From contig CAZMVB010000020.1 in assembly GCA_964569795.1 (NCBI GenBank), positions 1 to 64,000 of the forward strand: DNA of 64,000 nt. Direction: 5' to 3'. Below are positions 42,862 to 51,669 of this stretch, in pieces. Each line of letters begins with the position of its first letter. Within the stretch, counting starts at the first letter, position 1. The notes beneath the pieces were generated by a model that had not been told where the DNA came from, ran no database searches, and worked only from the letters and a program-made list of their open reading frames with translations. Both the position numbers and the translations under genes were made by a program. This stretch comes from JAHJDS01 sp964569795. Lineage in GTDB: Bacteria > Desulfobacterota > Desulfarculia > Desulfarculales > JAHJDS01.

Positions 42862-42889
42862 TTGACAAATTAAATAAAGTCATTATCTT
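42862..42889 (+). promoter_or_regulatory. Promoter of the radical SAM gene
   Basis: TTGACA (42862-42867), 16 bases, then TATCTT (42884-42889). It lies about 85 bases before the ATG at 42976 and its -10 overlaps the first TTGATCAA palindrome. Confidence 0.6.
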
Positions 42890-42948
42890 GATCAAAGGGG
42901 CCGCGGTCTGCCGGAGCGGCCCGGCCCCGGTAACCTCACTTTGATCAA
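42888..42948 (+). promoter_or_regulatory. Paired TTGATCAA palindromes enclosing a GC-rich hairpin
   Basis: TTGATCAAAG (42888-42897) and its exact inverse CTTTGATCAA (42939-42948) flank 41 bases. That interval contains GGGCCGC (42898-42904) pairing with GCGGCCC (42916-42922). Each TTGATCAA is itself a palindrome. The first one abuts the -10 element, which is a good place for a repressor; the pair could also form a nested stem-loop. Confidence 0.5.
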
Positions 42949-42975
42949 CCGCGGCGTGATTCGAGGTCAGCTCCC

Positions 42976-43875
42976 ATGGACTGCGAGGTCATCCCCGACG
43001 GCATGGACTACCAGGGCGTGGTCATCCGCCCCCCGTCCGAGGCCGATTCGATTCTGCTCCAGGCCACCCTGGGCTGCTCCCATAACAAGTGCACCTTCTG
43101 CGGGACCTACAAGGACAAACGCTTTTCGATCAAGGATGAGCAGACCATCCTGGCCGACCTCCGCTTCGCCCAAAGGTACTGCCGCCGCCAGAAACGCCTG
43201 TTCATCATGGACGGCGACGCCCTGGTCATGCCCCACGCCCGGCTGGTCTGGCTCCTGGAAAAAATCAAGGAGTACCTGCCCTGGGTGACCCGGATCGGGC
43301 TGTACGCCAACGCCAAGAGCGTCAGGCTCAAGACCGACGACCAGCTCCGGCAATACGTCGAACTGGGCGTGGGCATCGCCTACTACGGCGTCGAGACCGG
43401 CCACCGGGAGTTGCTCAAAAATATCAAAAAAGGCTCGAGTCCCGAGACCCTGATCGCCCAGGGAAAGAGGCTCCGGCAGGCGGGGATGAAACTGTCGGTG
43501 ACGGTCCTGCTGGGCATCGGCGGCCGGGCGCTGTCCCTGGAGCACGCCCGGGCCACGGGCGAGCTTCTGACCGCCCTGGACCCGGAGTACGTCGGCGCCC
43601 TGACCCTGATGCTCCTGGAAAACACCGAGCTGGGCCAGGACTATCTGGCCGGCCGGTTCGAGCCGCTTTCCCAGACCGAGCTTCTGAGGGAATTCCGGGA
43701 GATGCTGGCCGCCACCGGACTCAGCCGGGGCCACATGTTCTTTTCCAATCACGCCAGCAACTATCTGCCCCTCAAGGTGATCTATCCGGACGGCAAGCCC
43801 CGGGCCCTGGCCCGGATCGATCAGGCCCTGTCCGGCCGGGTCGAGCTCCGGCCCGAGTGGATGCGGGCCTTATAG
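42976..43875 (+). CDS. Radical SAM protein with a CX4CX2C cluster motif
   Basis: This 299-aa enzyme has LGCSHNKCTFCGTYKDKRF near residues 34-52. The cluster Cys spacing is CX4CX2C, one residue longer than the canonical CX3CX2C; the GCSHNKCTFC form is known from a widespread uncharacterised Elp3/HemN-like branch. Further barrel motifs are RLFIMDGDALVM near 76 and GIAYYGVETGHRELL near 137. There is no cobalamin domain. Substrate unknown. The following rhodanese-like gene begins immediately after its TAG, so the two are likely linked. Confidence 0.85.
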   Translation: MDCEVIPDGMDYQGVVIRPPSEADSILLQATLGCSHNKCTFCGTYKDKRFSIKDEQTILADLRFAQRYCRRQKRLFIMDGDALVMPHARLVWLLEKIKEYLPWVTRIGLYANAKSVRLKTDDQLRQYVELGVGIAYYGVETGHRELLKNIKKGSSPETLIAQGKRLRQAGMKLSVTVLLGIGGRALSLEHARATGELLTALDPEYVGALTLMLLENTELGQDYLAGRFEPLSQTELLREFREMLAATGLSRGHMFFSNHASNYLPLKVIYPDGKPRALARIDQALSGRVELRPEWMRAL

Positions 43876-44403
43876 GTGGCCTCTCCGGTCGGCCGGCTGT
43901 GGATCGGGTACTTGTGGCGCTGCGCCCTGATCATCAGCCTGGCGGCGGTCTTCGGCCTGTCGGTCAACGGCCTGTCCACCCGGCCGCTGTCGTGCCTGGC
44001 CGACCGCCCCCCGGGCCACGTCCAGGCCCTGAGCGGGGTCGGGGCGGCCCGGCTTTACGGCCGGGTCCTGGTCATGTTCGTGGACGTCCGGGGGCCGTTT
44101 GACTACTGGGCCGGGCACGTGCCCGGGGCCCTGAACCTGCCGCCCGCCGAGGTGGCGGCCCGTTTCCCGGCTCATGAATACGTGTTGAAGCTCCAGCGCC
44201 GGATCGTGGTTTACGGCCACGGCGGCCGGGGGGCCGACCGGGACGCTCCGGCCTGGGAGGTGCGCCTCGAACTCGTTTCCCGGCTGACCAGGGCCGGGTG
44301 GGACCCCCAGGAGGCCGAGGACCGGGTCCAGGTCTATGACGGCGGGCTCGAGGCCTGGCAGGCGGCCGGCCGGCCGGTGTTCCCCGGTCCGGGCCCCAAG
44401 TGA
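43876..44403 (+). CDS. Membrane-anchored rhodanese-like protein lacking the catalytic Cys
   Basis: This 175-aa protein begins with GTG 43876, directly after the radical SAM stop. It has one N-terminal membrane anchor (CALIISLAAVFGLSVNGL, about residues 16-33). A rhodanese fold follows, with VDVRGPFDYWAGHVPGALNLP. At the active-site loop, where rhodaneses have VVYC, it reads IVVYGHGGRGAD, so the sulfur-carrying Cys is Gly. Sulfurtransferase activity is therefore not expected; a binding or regulatory role is more likely. The C-terminal VQVYDGGLEAWQAAGRPV is the standard rhodanese end. Confidence 0.82.
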   Translation: MASPVGRLWIGYLWRCALIISLAAVFGLSVNGLSTRPLSCLADRPPGHVQALSGVGAARLYGRVLVMFVDVRGPFDYWAGHVPGALNLPPAEVAARFPAHEYVLKLQRRIVVYGHGGRGADRDAPAWEVRLELVSRLTRAGWDPQEAEDRVQVYDGGLEAWQAAGRPVFPGPGPK

Positions 44404-44561
44404 GGGCGACCGGAATCGACGGCCGGACCGTTGCCCGGCGACCCGCCCGTCCGGCCCCCGGGCTTATCCCGCTTAGTTCATCGGCCGATTCGGGTTTATT
44501 GTCTCGATCCTGGAAATTATGACAATTGTAAGCGACCGGTGCGAACCCCGGGTCGGGGTGC

Positions 44562-44795
44562 TCATTCTGCCTGGCCCGGACGTCCGGCCAGCCTGGAGGC
44601 CTGCTGGCCGTCACCGAAGAGCATCTCGCTGACGATCTTGTCCGCCTTCTCGGCGATGTCGAATATCTTTTCCACGGTGGCCAGCATGGCCTGCCGCCTG
44701 TCCTCGTCGCCGATCTGGAATTCGGCCAGCCAGTGGCCGTTGGACAGGGCCTCGTCAAAGGCCTCCAGGTCGTCGTCGTTCAGGATAAAGGTCAT
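44562..44795 (-). CDS. Small acidic hypothetical protein
   Basis: This 77-aa protein begins at ATG 44795 with GGAG eight bases upstream. It is acidic and helical (MTFILNDDDLEAFDEALSNG, then a long helix AMLATVEKIFDIAEKADKI). It has no membrane segment or Cys motif and matches no family I know. It diverges from the helicase gene; about 165 bases lie between them. The good ribosome site and codon use support a real gene. Confidence 0.6.
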   Translation of the reverse strand: MTFILNDDDLEAFDEALSNGHWLAEFQIGDEDRRQAMLATVEKIFDIAEKADKIVSEMLFGDGQQASRLAGRPGQAE

Positions 44796-44959
44796 TGGCC
44801 TTCTCCGGGAAAGGCCCGGCCCGACTCCGGACCGGGGCGGGTGGCATGGCCCGGATGATAAATGGCGTCTGAACCCCTTGTCAAACGCCGGCCGCATCAT
44901 TTGCCAGCCCCGGGCCGGGATGCTATCCTGCCCGGGTCACTTCTGGAGGCCGCGCGGCC

Positions 44960-47848
44960 GTGGACCTGGTTGACTGGATCGAAAGAAATTTTTCAGACGA
45001 GCTGGCCCATTACGAGCACCTGCCCGCCCGGGAGGCGGTTTACGGCCGGGTCGATCCGCCCTGGCCCGAGCCGCTGGCCCGGGCCCTGAAATCCCTGGGC
45101 GTAGGAAGGCTCTACTCGCATCAGGCCGAGGCCGTGGCCGCGGTCCGGTCCGGCCAAGACGTCCTGGTGGCCACGCCCACGGCCAGCGGCAAGTCGCTCA
45201 TCTACAACCTGCCGGTGTTCGAGTCCATCCTCGAGGACGACGAGACCCGGGCCCTGTACCTGTTTCCGCTCAAGGCCCTGGCCCAGGACCAGCTCCGGAT
45301 GATCCAGGAATTATCCTTTGGCAGCGCCCGGCCCGTCCGGGCCGCGGTCTATGACGGCGACACCCCGCCGGCCGCCCGGAACAAGCTCCGGGCCGAGCCG
45401 CCCCACATCCTGCTCACCAACCCGGACATGCTTCATCACGGCTTGCTGGCCCATCACGAGGCCTGGTCGGGTTTTTGGGAAAAGCTGCGCTACGTGGTCA
45501 TCGACGAGGTCCACACCTACCGGGGCATCTTCGGCAGCCACGTCGCCCAGATCTTGAGAAGGCTGACGCGGATCTGCCGCCGGGCCGGTAGCGAGCCCCG
45601 GTTGCTGCTCAGCTCGGCCACGATCCACGATCCCCGGACCTTTGTCCAGGCCCTGACCGGGCGCCAGTTCACCGTGATCGACAAGCACGGCGCGCCCGTG
45701 GCCGGGCGGGACTGGTGTTTTCTGAACCCGAGCCTGGCCGGCTCGACCACCGCCGCCCGGCTCCTGGAGGCCGGCGTCCGCCAGGGGTTCCAGACCATCG
45801 TCTTCACCCGGTCCCGCCGGCTGACCGAGCTGATCACCATGTGGGTCATGCGCTCGGCCCCTGATTTGGCCGACCGGATCGCCTCCTATAGGGCCGGGTT
45901 CCTGCCCGAGGAGCGCCGGGGGATCGAGGCCCGCCTGGCCTCGGGCCGACTGGCCGGGGTCATCTCGACCTCGGCCCTGGAGATGGGCATCGACATCGGC
46001 CATTTGGACGTCTGCGTCCTGGTGGGTTATCCGGGCACGATCATCAACACCTGGCAGCGGGCCGGCCGGGTGGGGCGCTCGGGGCGGGAGTCGGCCGTGG
46101 TCCTCATCGCCGGGGCCGACGCCCTGGACCAGTATTTCATGAAAAACCCGGCCGACTTCTTCGGCCGGTCCTACGAGGCGGCCGTCTTGGACCCGGACAA
46201 CGCCCACGTCGTGGCCGAACACCTGGTCTGCGCCGCGGCCGAAAGCCCCCTCGAGGCGGGCGAGCCCGAGTTCGATCTCGAGCGTCACCAGGGGGTGGTG
46301 GCCGACCTGGTCCGCACCGGCCAACTGCTGCGCGAGGCGGACGGCCGCCGCTGGTTCGCCGGGCCCAAGGCCCCCCACCGCAAAGTCAATATCCGGGGCA
46401 TGGGTGACACCTTTGTCATCAGCCTCCATGATTCCAGACGGCTCATCGGTCACATCGACGGCGGCCGGGCCCTCAAGGAGTGCCATCCCGGGGCGATCTA
46501 TCTCCACCAGGCCGAGCAGTACGAGGTCACCCGCCTTGATCTCAAGGCCCGCCGGGTGACGGTCCGGCCGGTCAACGTCGGTTACTTCACCCGGGTCCTG
46601 ACCGACAAGCAGACCGAGATCCTGTCCGAACTCAAGCGGCGGCCGGTCCACAACTTCCTGGTCCACCTGGGCCGGCTCAAGGTCACCGAGACCGTGGTCG
46701 GTTATGAAAAACGGCGGATCAGCGGCCAGGAACTGCTGGGCACCTTTGACCTGGACCTGCCGCCCCAGACCTTCGAAACCATCGGCCTGTGGATAGACAT
46801 CAGTGACGCCCTGCGGCGCCTGGTGGCCGAACGGGGCGGCCACTTCATGGGATCGATCCACGCCCTGGAGCACGGGGCCATCGCTATGTTCCCCCTGTTC
46901 GCCCTGTGCGACCGGCACGACGTGGGCGGCATCGCCTACCCGGCCCACCCCCAGACCGGCCGGGCGGCGGTGTTCATCTACGACGGCCACGCCGGCGGGG
47001 TGGGCCTCAGCGAGCGGGGCTTCGAGATCATCGAGGATTTGTTGCACAAGACCCTGGGCCTGATCCGGGACTGCGGCTGTCTGGACGGCTGCCCGTCATG
47101 CATCCACTCGCCCAAGTGCGGCTCGGGCAACAAGCCCCTGGACAAGGCCGGGGCGGTGGCCCTGCTCGAGGGCCTGCTGGGCAAGACGCCCCTGCCGGTC
47201 GAGGAGGCACCACCCCTGGACGCGCCTTCCCGGAAAAAGCGGGTCCGGGAGGGGTCCCCGGGCTTGCGCTACGGGTTCTTCGACCTGGAGACGCTCCGGC
47301 TGGCCGACGAGGTGGGGGGCTGGGGCAACATCAGTCTCATGGGCCTGGCCGTGGCCGTGATCTACGACCGGGCGGCCGACCAATTCACCGAGTTTTTCGA
47401 GCCCGACGTGGAGGCCTTGATCGAGAAGCTGCTGACCTTTGACCTGGTCGTCGGGTTCAACGTCCTGCGCTTTGACTACACGGTCCTGTCCGGGTACATT
47501 GACTTCGATTTTTCGACCGTGCCCACCCTGGACATGCTGGACGACGTGTTCCAGCTCCTGCGCTTCAGGCTGTCCCTGGATCACCTGGCCACCGAAAACC
47601 TGGGGGCGGCCAAGACGGGCGACGGTCTGGACGCGGTCAAGTGGTGGCGGGCCGGGGACCGGCAAAAGGTGATCGATTACTGCCGCCGGGACGTGGAGCT
47701 GACCCGCGATCTGTTCGAACTGGGCGCCCGCCAGGGACACCTGGTCTATCGCGATCGGGAGGGCCACCGGCTGCGGATCCCGGTGGACTGGTCCGAGCCG
47801 GCCGTGGTGCGTCGCCTGGGACGGGATCGGTCCGCCGGGGCCGGGTAG
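44960..47848 (+). CDS. Superfamily 2 helicase (YprA/Hrq1-like, DUF1998) fused to an RNase H-like exonuclease
   Basis: This 962-aa protein combines two activities normally made by neighbouring genes. The helicase has motif I TPTASGKSLIYN near 80, DEVH near 182, SSAT, and motif VI QRAGRVGRSGR near 370. A C-terminal zinc-binding DUF1998-type part follows (CGCLDGCPSCIHSPKCGSG near 705). After a linker, residues from about 768 form a YprB-like exonuclease domain (GFFDLETLRLADEVGG with DxE, VVGFNVLRFD, YCRRDVELTRDL). The predicted role is DNA repair or processing with 3'-5' unwinding. GTG 44960 is ten bases after GGAGG. Size and domain order suggest a stable fusion. Confidence 0.88.
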   Translation: MDLVDWIERNFSDELAHYEHLPAREAVYGRVDPPWPEPLARALKSLGVGRLYSHQAEAVAAVRSGQDVLVATPTASGKSLIYNLPVFESILEDDETRALYLFPLKALAQDQLRMIQELSFGSARPVRAAVYDGDTPPAARNKLRAEPPHILLTNPDMLHHGLLAHHEAWSGFWEKLRYVVIDEVHTYRGIFGSHVAQILRRLTRICRRAGSEPRLLLSSATIHDPRTFVQALTGRQFTVIDKHGAPVAGRDWCFLNPSLAGSTTAARLLEAGVRQGFQTIVFTRSRRLTELITMWVMRSAPDLADRIASYRAGFLPEERRGIEARLASGRLAGVISTSALEMGIDIGHLDVCVLVGYPGTIINTWQRAGRVGRSGRESAVVLIAGADALDQYFMKNPADFFGRSYEAAVLDPDNAHVVAEHLVCAAAESPLEAGEPEFDLERHQGVVADLVRTGQLLREADGRRWFAGPKAPHRKVNIRGMGDTFVISLHDSRRLIGHIDGGRALKECHPGAIYLHQAEQYEVTRLDLKARRVTVRPVNVGYFTRVLTDKQTEILSELKRRPVHNFLVHLGRLKVTETVVGYEKRRISGQELLGTFDLDLPPQTFETIGLWIDISDALRRLVAERGGHFMGSIHALEHGAIAMFPLFALCDRHDVGGIAYPAHPQTGRAAVFIYDGHAGGVGLSERGFEIIEDLLHKTLGLIRDCGCLDGCPSCIHSPKCGSGNKPLDKAGAVALLEGLLGKTPLPVEEAPPLDAPSRKKRVREGSPGLRYGFFDLETLRLADEVGGWGNISLMGLAVAVIYDRAADQFTEFFEPDVEALIEKLLTFDLVVGFNVLRFDYTVLSGYIDFDFSTVPTLDMLDDVFQLLRFRLSLDHLATENLGAAKTGDGLDAVKWWRAGDRQKVIDYCRRDVELTRDLFELGARQGHLVYRDREGHRLRIPVDWSEPAVVRRLGRDRSAGAG

Positions 47849-47919
47849 GGGCCGGTAAAGGTTGTCATCGATCCCCTATTTGGAATAGAATTACTGCGGT
47901 AATTTCCCGAGAGGCGGTC

Positions 47920-48852
47920 ATGTTCGAGCCATCCTACCTGGCGCTGCATCGGTCCGGGGAGCTGGCGGCCCGGGCCCAGGCCCTGTCCGACCGCCTGAAA
48001 GGTTGTGACCTGTGCCCCCGGGAGTGCCGGGTGGACCGGAACACCGAGGACCGCGGGTTCTGCGGGATCGGGGCCCGGGCCATGGTCTCCAGCTACAATC
48101 CCCACTTCGGCGAGGAGGACCCCCTGGTGGGCCGCGGCGGCTCGGGCACGATCTTCATGACCGGTTGCAACCTGGGCTGCGTGTTCTGCCAGAACTGGGA
48201 GGTCTCCCACCTCCGCCAGGGCCGCGAGGTGTCGGACACGGACCTGGCCGCCATGATGCTCGACCTGGCCGGGGCGGGTTGCCACAACATCAACTTCGTC
48301 ACCCCGACCCACGCCATCGCCGCCATCGTCCGGGCCCTGACCCTGGCCGTGGACCAGGGATTGCGCCTGCCCCTGGTCTATAACTGCGGCGGTTACGAGT
48401 CGATCCAGACCCTCGAAGAATTGGACGGGATATTTGACATCTACATGCCGGACATAAAATTCTGGGACCCGGCCGTGTCCGAGGCCCTGTGCGGCGCGCC
48501 GGACTACCCAGAGCGGGCCCGGGCGGCCTTGCGCGAGATGCACCGCCAGGTGGGTGACCTGGAGATGGACGCCCAGGGCCTGGCCCGGCGGGGGCTGTTG
48601 GTCCGGCACCTGGTCATGCCCCACGACCTGTCCGGAAGCGGACAGGTGCTGGCCTGGCTGGCTGAGGAGATATCGCCCGACACCTACGTCAACGTCATGG
48701 ACCAGTACCGGCCCTGCGGCGAGGCCATGAGATTCGACAAGCTTTCCCGAAGGCTGACGGCGACCGAGTACCGGGCCGCGGTCGAGGCCGCCCGGCGGGC
48801 CGGACTGCGCCTGGACAACCGCGAGCGCATCAGGTGGAAACTGGTTTTTTGA
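47920..48852 (+). CDS. Radical SAM protein of the PflX/COG1313 type
   Basis: This 310-aa enzyme starts at ATG 47920 (MFEPSYLALHRSGELAARAQ). It has the family N-terminal CDLCPRECRVDR with RGFCGIG. The SAM cluster motif is GCNLGCVFCQNWEVS (CX3CX2C) near residue 88, and barrel motifs YNCGGYES and DIYMPDIKFWD follow. The C-terminal NVMDQYRPCGEA is typical. The family is uncharacterised and usually orphan. It resembles in part the protein at 17856-18992, but the N-terminal region differs. The next gene begins four bases later. Confidence 0.87.
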   Translation: MFEPSYLALHRSGELAARAQALSDRLKGCDLCPRECRVDRNTEDRGFCGIGARAMVSSYNPHFGEEDPLVGRGGSGTIFMTGCNLGCVFCQNWEVSHLRQGREVSDTDLAAMMLDLAGAGCHNINFVTPTHAIAAIVRALTLAVDQGLRLPLVYNCGGYESIQTLEELDGIFDIYMPDIKFWDPAVSEALCGAPDYPERARAALREMHRQVGDLEMDAQGLARRGLLVRHLVMPHDLSGSGQVLAWLAEEISPDTYVNVMDQYRPCGEAMRFDKLSRRLTATEYRAAVEAARRAGLRLDNRERIRWKLVF

Positions 48853-48856
48853 AACG

Positions 48857-49510
48857 ATGACCGCCGCCCGGACCAGAACCCAGCCCCACGTCTTCGCCAT
48901 CGGTGACGTCCACGGCTGCGCCGAGGACCTGGTCCGGCTGCTGGGCAATATCAAGGCCGACCTGGAGCGCGACACCTTCGTGTTCATCGGCGATTACGTG
49001 GACCGGGGCCCGAACCCCAAGGGCGTGGTGGACGCCATCCTCGACCTGAAAGCCAAATGTCCCCGGGTGATCTGTCTCAAGGGCAACCACGAGGGCCTGT
49101 TCCTGGACTACCTGGCCGGGGACAATGAAAACATGTTCCTGTACAACGGCGGGGCCTCGACCCTGGACAGCTACGACGCCGTTTACGGCGAGCCGTTCGA
49201 CCTGCCGCCCGAGCACCGGGCCTTTTTCGACGAGCTGGTCCTCTATTACCGCCAGGAGGACGTCCTGTTCGTTCACGCCGGGGTTCGTCCCGGGGTGCCC
49301 CTCGAGCACCAGACCGAGCACGACCTGCTCTGGATCCGCGAGGAGTTCATCTACGTCCCCCAGCAAACGGCCCCGCTGGTGGTCTTCGGCCACACCCCGT
49401 CCCGCCGGCCGATCGTCCAGCCGGACAAGATCGGCATTGACACCGGCGCCGTGTACGGTAATAAACTGACCTGCTTGATGCTGCCGGAGAGGGAGTTCAT
49501 TCAAACCTGA
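48857..49510 (+). CDS. Calcineurin-type metallophosphoesterase (ApaH/PrpA-like Ser/Thr phosphatase)
   Basis: This 217-aa enzyme has all phosphoesterase motifs: GDVHGC near residue 17, GDYVDRGPNP near 45, KGNHEG near 76, HAGVRPG near 140 and FGHTPSR near 175. These bind a di-metal centre. It is close to bacterial serine/threonine phosphatases and diadenosine tetraphosphatase. Substrate cannot be fixed; the GxxxDR and H-bearing loops favour protein phosphatase or ApaH-like. It is tightly behind the radical SAM gene. A protein phosphatase would be relevant to the Ser-kinase-like ATPases elsewhere in the window, but that link is only conjecture. Confidence 0.88.
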   Translation: MTAARTRTQPHVFAIGDVHGCAEDLVRLLGNIKADLERDTFVFIGDYVDRGPNPKGVVDAILDLKAKCPRVICLKGNHEGLFLDYLAGDNENMFLYNGGASTLDSYDAVYGEPFDLPPEHRAFFDELVLYYRQEDVLFVHAGVRPGVPLEHQTEHDLLWIREEFIYVPQQTAPLVVFGHTPSRRPIVQPDKIGIDTGAVYGNKLTCLMLPEREFIQT

Positions 49511-49617
49511 CTCGAAAGTCCCGTCGGTCTCGCCGCGGCCCTCATCGAGTCGGCCCCGGAAGACTCGGCCTTTCCAGATCAAATTGAAGCTCACGCGGAG
49601 AACCACAGGGAGCCCCA

Positions 49618-51669
49618 ATGAAGCGATTTTTCTATCCGGAGTCGGTGGCCGTGATCGGCGCCTCGGCCTCGCCGACCAACATGGGCAAGATCATCGTCCG
49701 AAACTGTCTGAACTTCCAGTACAGCGGCCGGCTGCACATGGTCAGTCCCCGGGGCGGGGTCCTGTTCGGCCAGAAGATTCACCAGACCATCCTGGACGTG
49801 CCCGACGACGTCGATCTGGCGGTCATCTTCACCCCGGCCAAGGTCATCCCCGAGGTGATGCGTCAGTGCGCCGCCAAGGGAATCAGCCGGGTGATCATCG
49901 AATCCAGCGGGTTCACCGAGTACGGCGCCGACCGGAGCGGCCTGGAGGCCGAGGTGGTGGACGTCGCCCGGGAGCACGGCATCCGCTTCATCGGTCCCAA
50001 CGGCATCGGCGTCATCAACCTGGAAAACGGCCTGTGCGTCCCGTTTCCGCGGATCTCGGCGGTGTTGCATCAGGGCGGGATCTCGGTCATCTCCCAGTCG
50101 GGGGGCGTGGGCCTGACCTATGTCTCGGCCCTGGCCTACGAGAATATCGGAGTCAACAAGTTCGTGTCCGTGGGCAACAAGCTCGACGTCAACGAGGCCG
50201 AACTGCTGGAGTACATGATCGAGGACCCCGGGACCGAGGCCATCTGCCTCTACCTGGAATCCGTGGTGGACGGCCGGCGCCTGATGGAGCTGGCCGGCGG
50301 CACGGACAAGCCGATTGTCATCCACAAGGCCAACATCGGCGCCGGCTCGGCCAGCATCGCCCAGTCACACACCGCGGCCCTCTTGAACGACGACGCCGTG
50401 GTCGAGGCGGCCTTCAAGCAGGCCGGCATCATCCGGACCTACGAGGTGGCCCACACCCTGGCCGTGCTCAAGGCCCTGACCGTGCCCCGGCCCAAGGGAA
50501 ACCGGCTGGCGGTCATCTCCCGGTCGGGCGGACACGCCGTGGTCGCCGCCGACGCCTGCGACCGGCTGGGCATGGTCCTGCCGCCCTTCCCCCAGAAAGT
50601 GCTGGACAAGATCGAGAGCCACTTCCGGGCCTCGGTCATCAAGCTCCAGAATCCCCTGGACCTGGGCGACCTCTTTGACATGACCTTCTACAACTTCATC
50701 GTCGAGGAGGCCCTCAAGATGGACGAGATCGACGGCGTGGTCTGCGTCATCGGCTACCGGGGCCCGGAGACCAAGGACGCCCGCGCCTTTGTCTTCAACG
50801 CCTGGGACCTGGCCGACAAGTACGGCAAGCCCCTGGCCCTGGGCACCCTGGTGGCCGACGACGAACTGAATTTTTTGAAACAGAACGCCGAGCACCCGGT
50901 GTTCACCACGCCCGAGGAAGGCGTCCGCGCCCTGGCCAGCCTGTACCACGCCCGGAAGCCGGAACGCCCCTGGGTCCAGCCCGACCTGGTCGTTGACCGC
51001 GCCCGGGCCGAGAAGATTATCGAGCGGGCCCTGAGCCAGGGCCGCGATCCGCTCCTCGAGGAGTGCTTCGAGATTCTCGCGGCCTACGGCCTGACCGTCT
51101 GTCCCTGGCAACGGGTCGAGGACCCGGCCCGGGCCGCGGCCGCGGCGGCCGAACTGGGATTTCCGGCGGCCCTCAAGATGTCCACGGCCGAGGTCTCCCA
51201 CAAGACCGAGGCCGGCGGGGTGGTCTTGGGCCTCGAGGACGAGGCGGCCGTCACCCGGGCCGCCGGGCGCATGGCCCTGCCCCCCGGCGGGGGCCTGATC
51301 GTTCAGCCCATGGTCAAGGGGGGCTGGGAGATCATCCTCGGCCTGAAGCGGGATGCCTCCTTCGGGCCGGTGCTGGCCGTGGGTCTGGGCGGGATCATGG
51401 TCGAGGTCCTGCGGGAGGTCGCCCTGGGGGTGGCCCCCCTGGACGGGATCGAGGCCGGCCGGCTGATGAGCGGCTTCAAGGGGGCCTCGGTCCTGGACGG
51501 CTTCCGTGGCCGGGCGGCCGTGGACAAGGAGGCCCTGGCCCAGAACCTGATCCGCCTCTCCAAGCTGGGGCTGGACCTGCCGGCCATAGCCGAGGTGGAC
51601 CTGAACCCGGTCATGGCCCGAGCCGACGGCGGCCTGGTGGTGGACGCCCGGATGGCGCTCGTCCGGTGA
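49618..51669 (+). CDS. ADP-forming acyl-CoA (acetyl-CoA) synthetase, fused alpha-beta chains
   Basis: This 683-aa protein has the CoA-binding domain (VAVIGASASPTNMGKI), succinyl-CoA-ligase-like flavodoxin domains with SQSGGVGLTYVSAL near 158 and a likely phospho-His in AQSHTAALLNDD near 250, and a C-terminal ATP-grasp part from about residue 470 (AAYGLTVCPW, KMSTAEVSHKTEAGGV). It converts acyl-CoA, ADP and phosphate to acid, CoA and ATP, or the reverse. A good purine-rich ribosome site is not obvious, but the ATG at 49618 matches the family start. It overlaps the following dehydratase-like gene by four bases. Confidence 0.87.
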   Translation: MKRFFYPESVAVIGASASPTNMGKIIVRNCLNFQYSGRLHMVSPRGGVLFGQKIHQTILDVPDDVDLAVIFTPAKVIPEVMRQCAAKGISRVIIESSGFTEYGADRSGLEAEVVDVAREHGIRFIGPNGIGVINLENGLCVPFPRISAVLHQGGISVISQSGGVGLTYVSALAYENIGVNKFVSVGNKLDVNEAELLEYMIEDPGTEAICLYLESVVDGRRLMELAGGTDKPIVIHKANIGAGSASIAQSHTAALLNDDAVVEAAFKQAGIIRTYEVAHTLAVLKALTVPRPKGNRLAVISRSGGHAVVAADACDRLGMVLPPFPQKVLDKIESHFRASVIKLQNPLDLGDLFDMTFYNFIVEEALKMDEIDGVVCVIGYRGPETKDARAFVFNAWDLADKYGKPLALGTLVADDELNFLKQNAEHPVFTTPEEGVRALASLYHARKPERPWVQPDLVVDRARAEKIIERALSQGRDPLLEECFEILAAYGLTVCPWQRVEDPARAAAAAAELGFPAALKMSTAEVSHKTEAGGVVLGLEDEAAVTRAAGRMALPPGGGLIVQPMVKGGWEIILGLKRDASFGPVLAVGLGGIMVEVLREVALGVAPLDGIEAGRLMSGFKGASVLDGFRGRAAVDKEALAQNLIRLSKLGLDLPAIAEVDLNPVMARADGGLVVDARMALVR

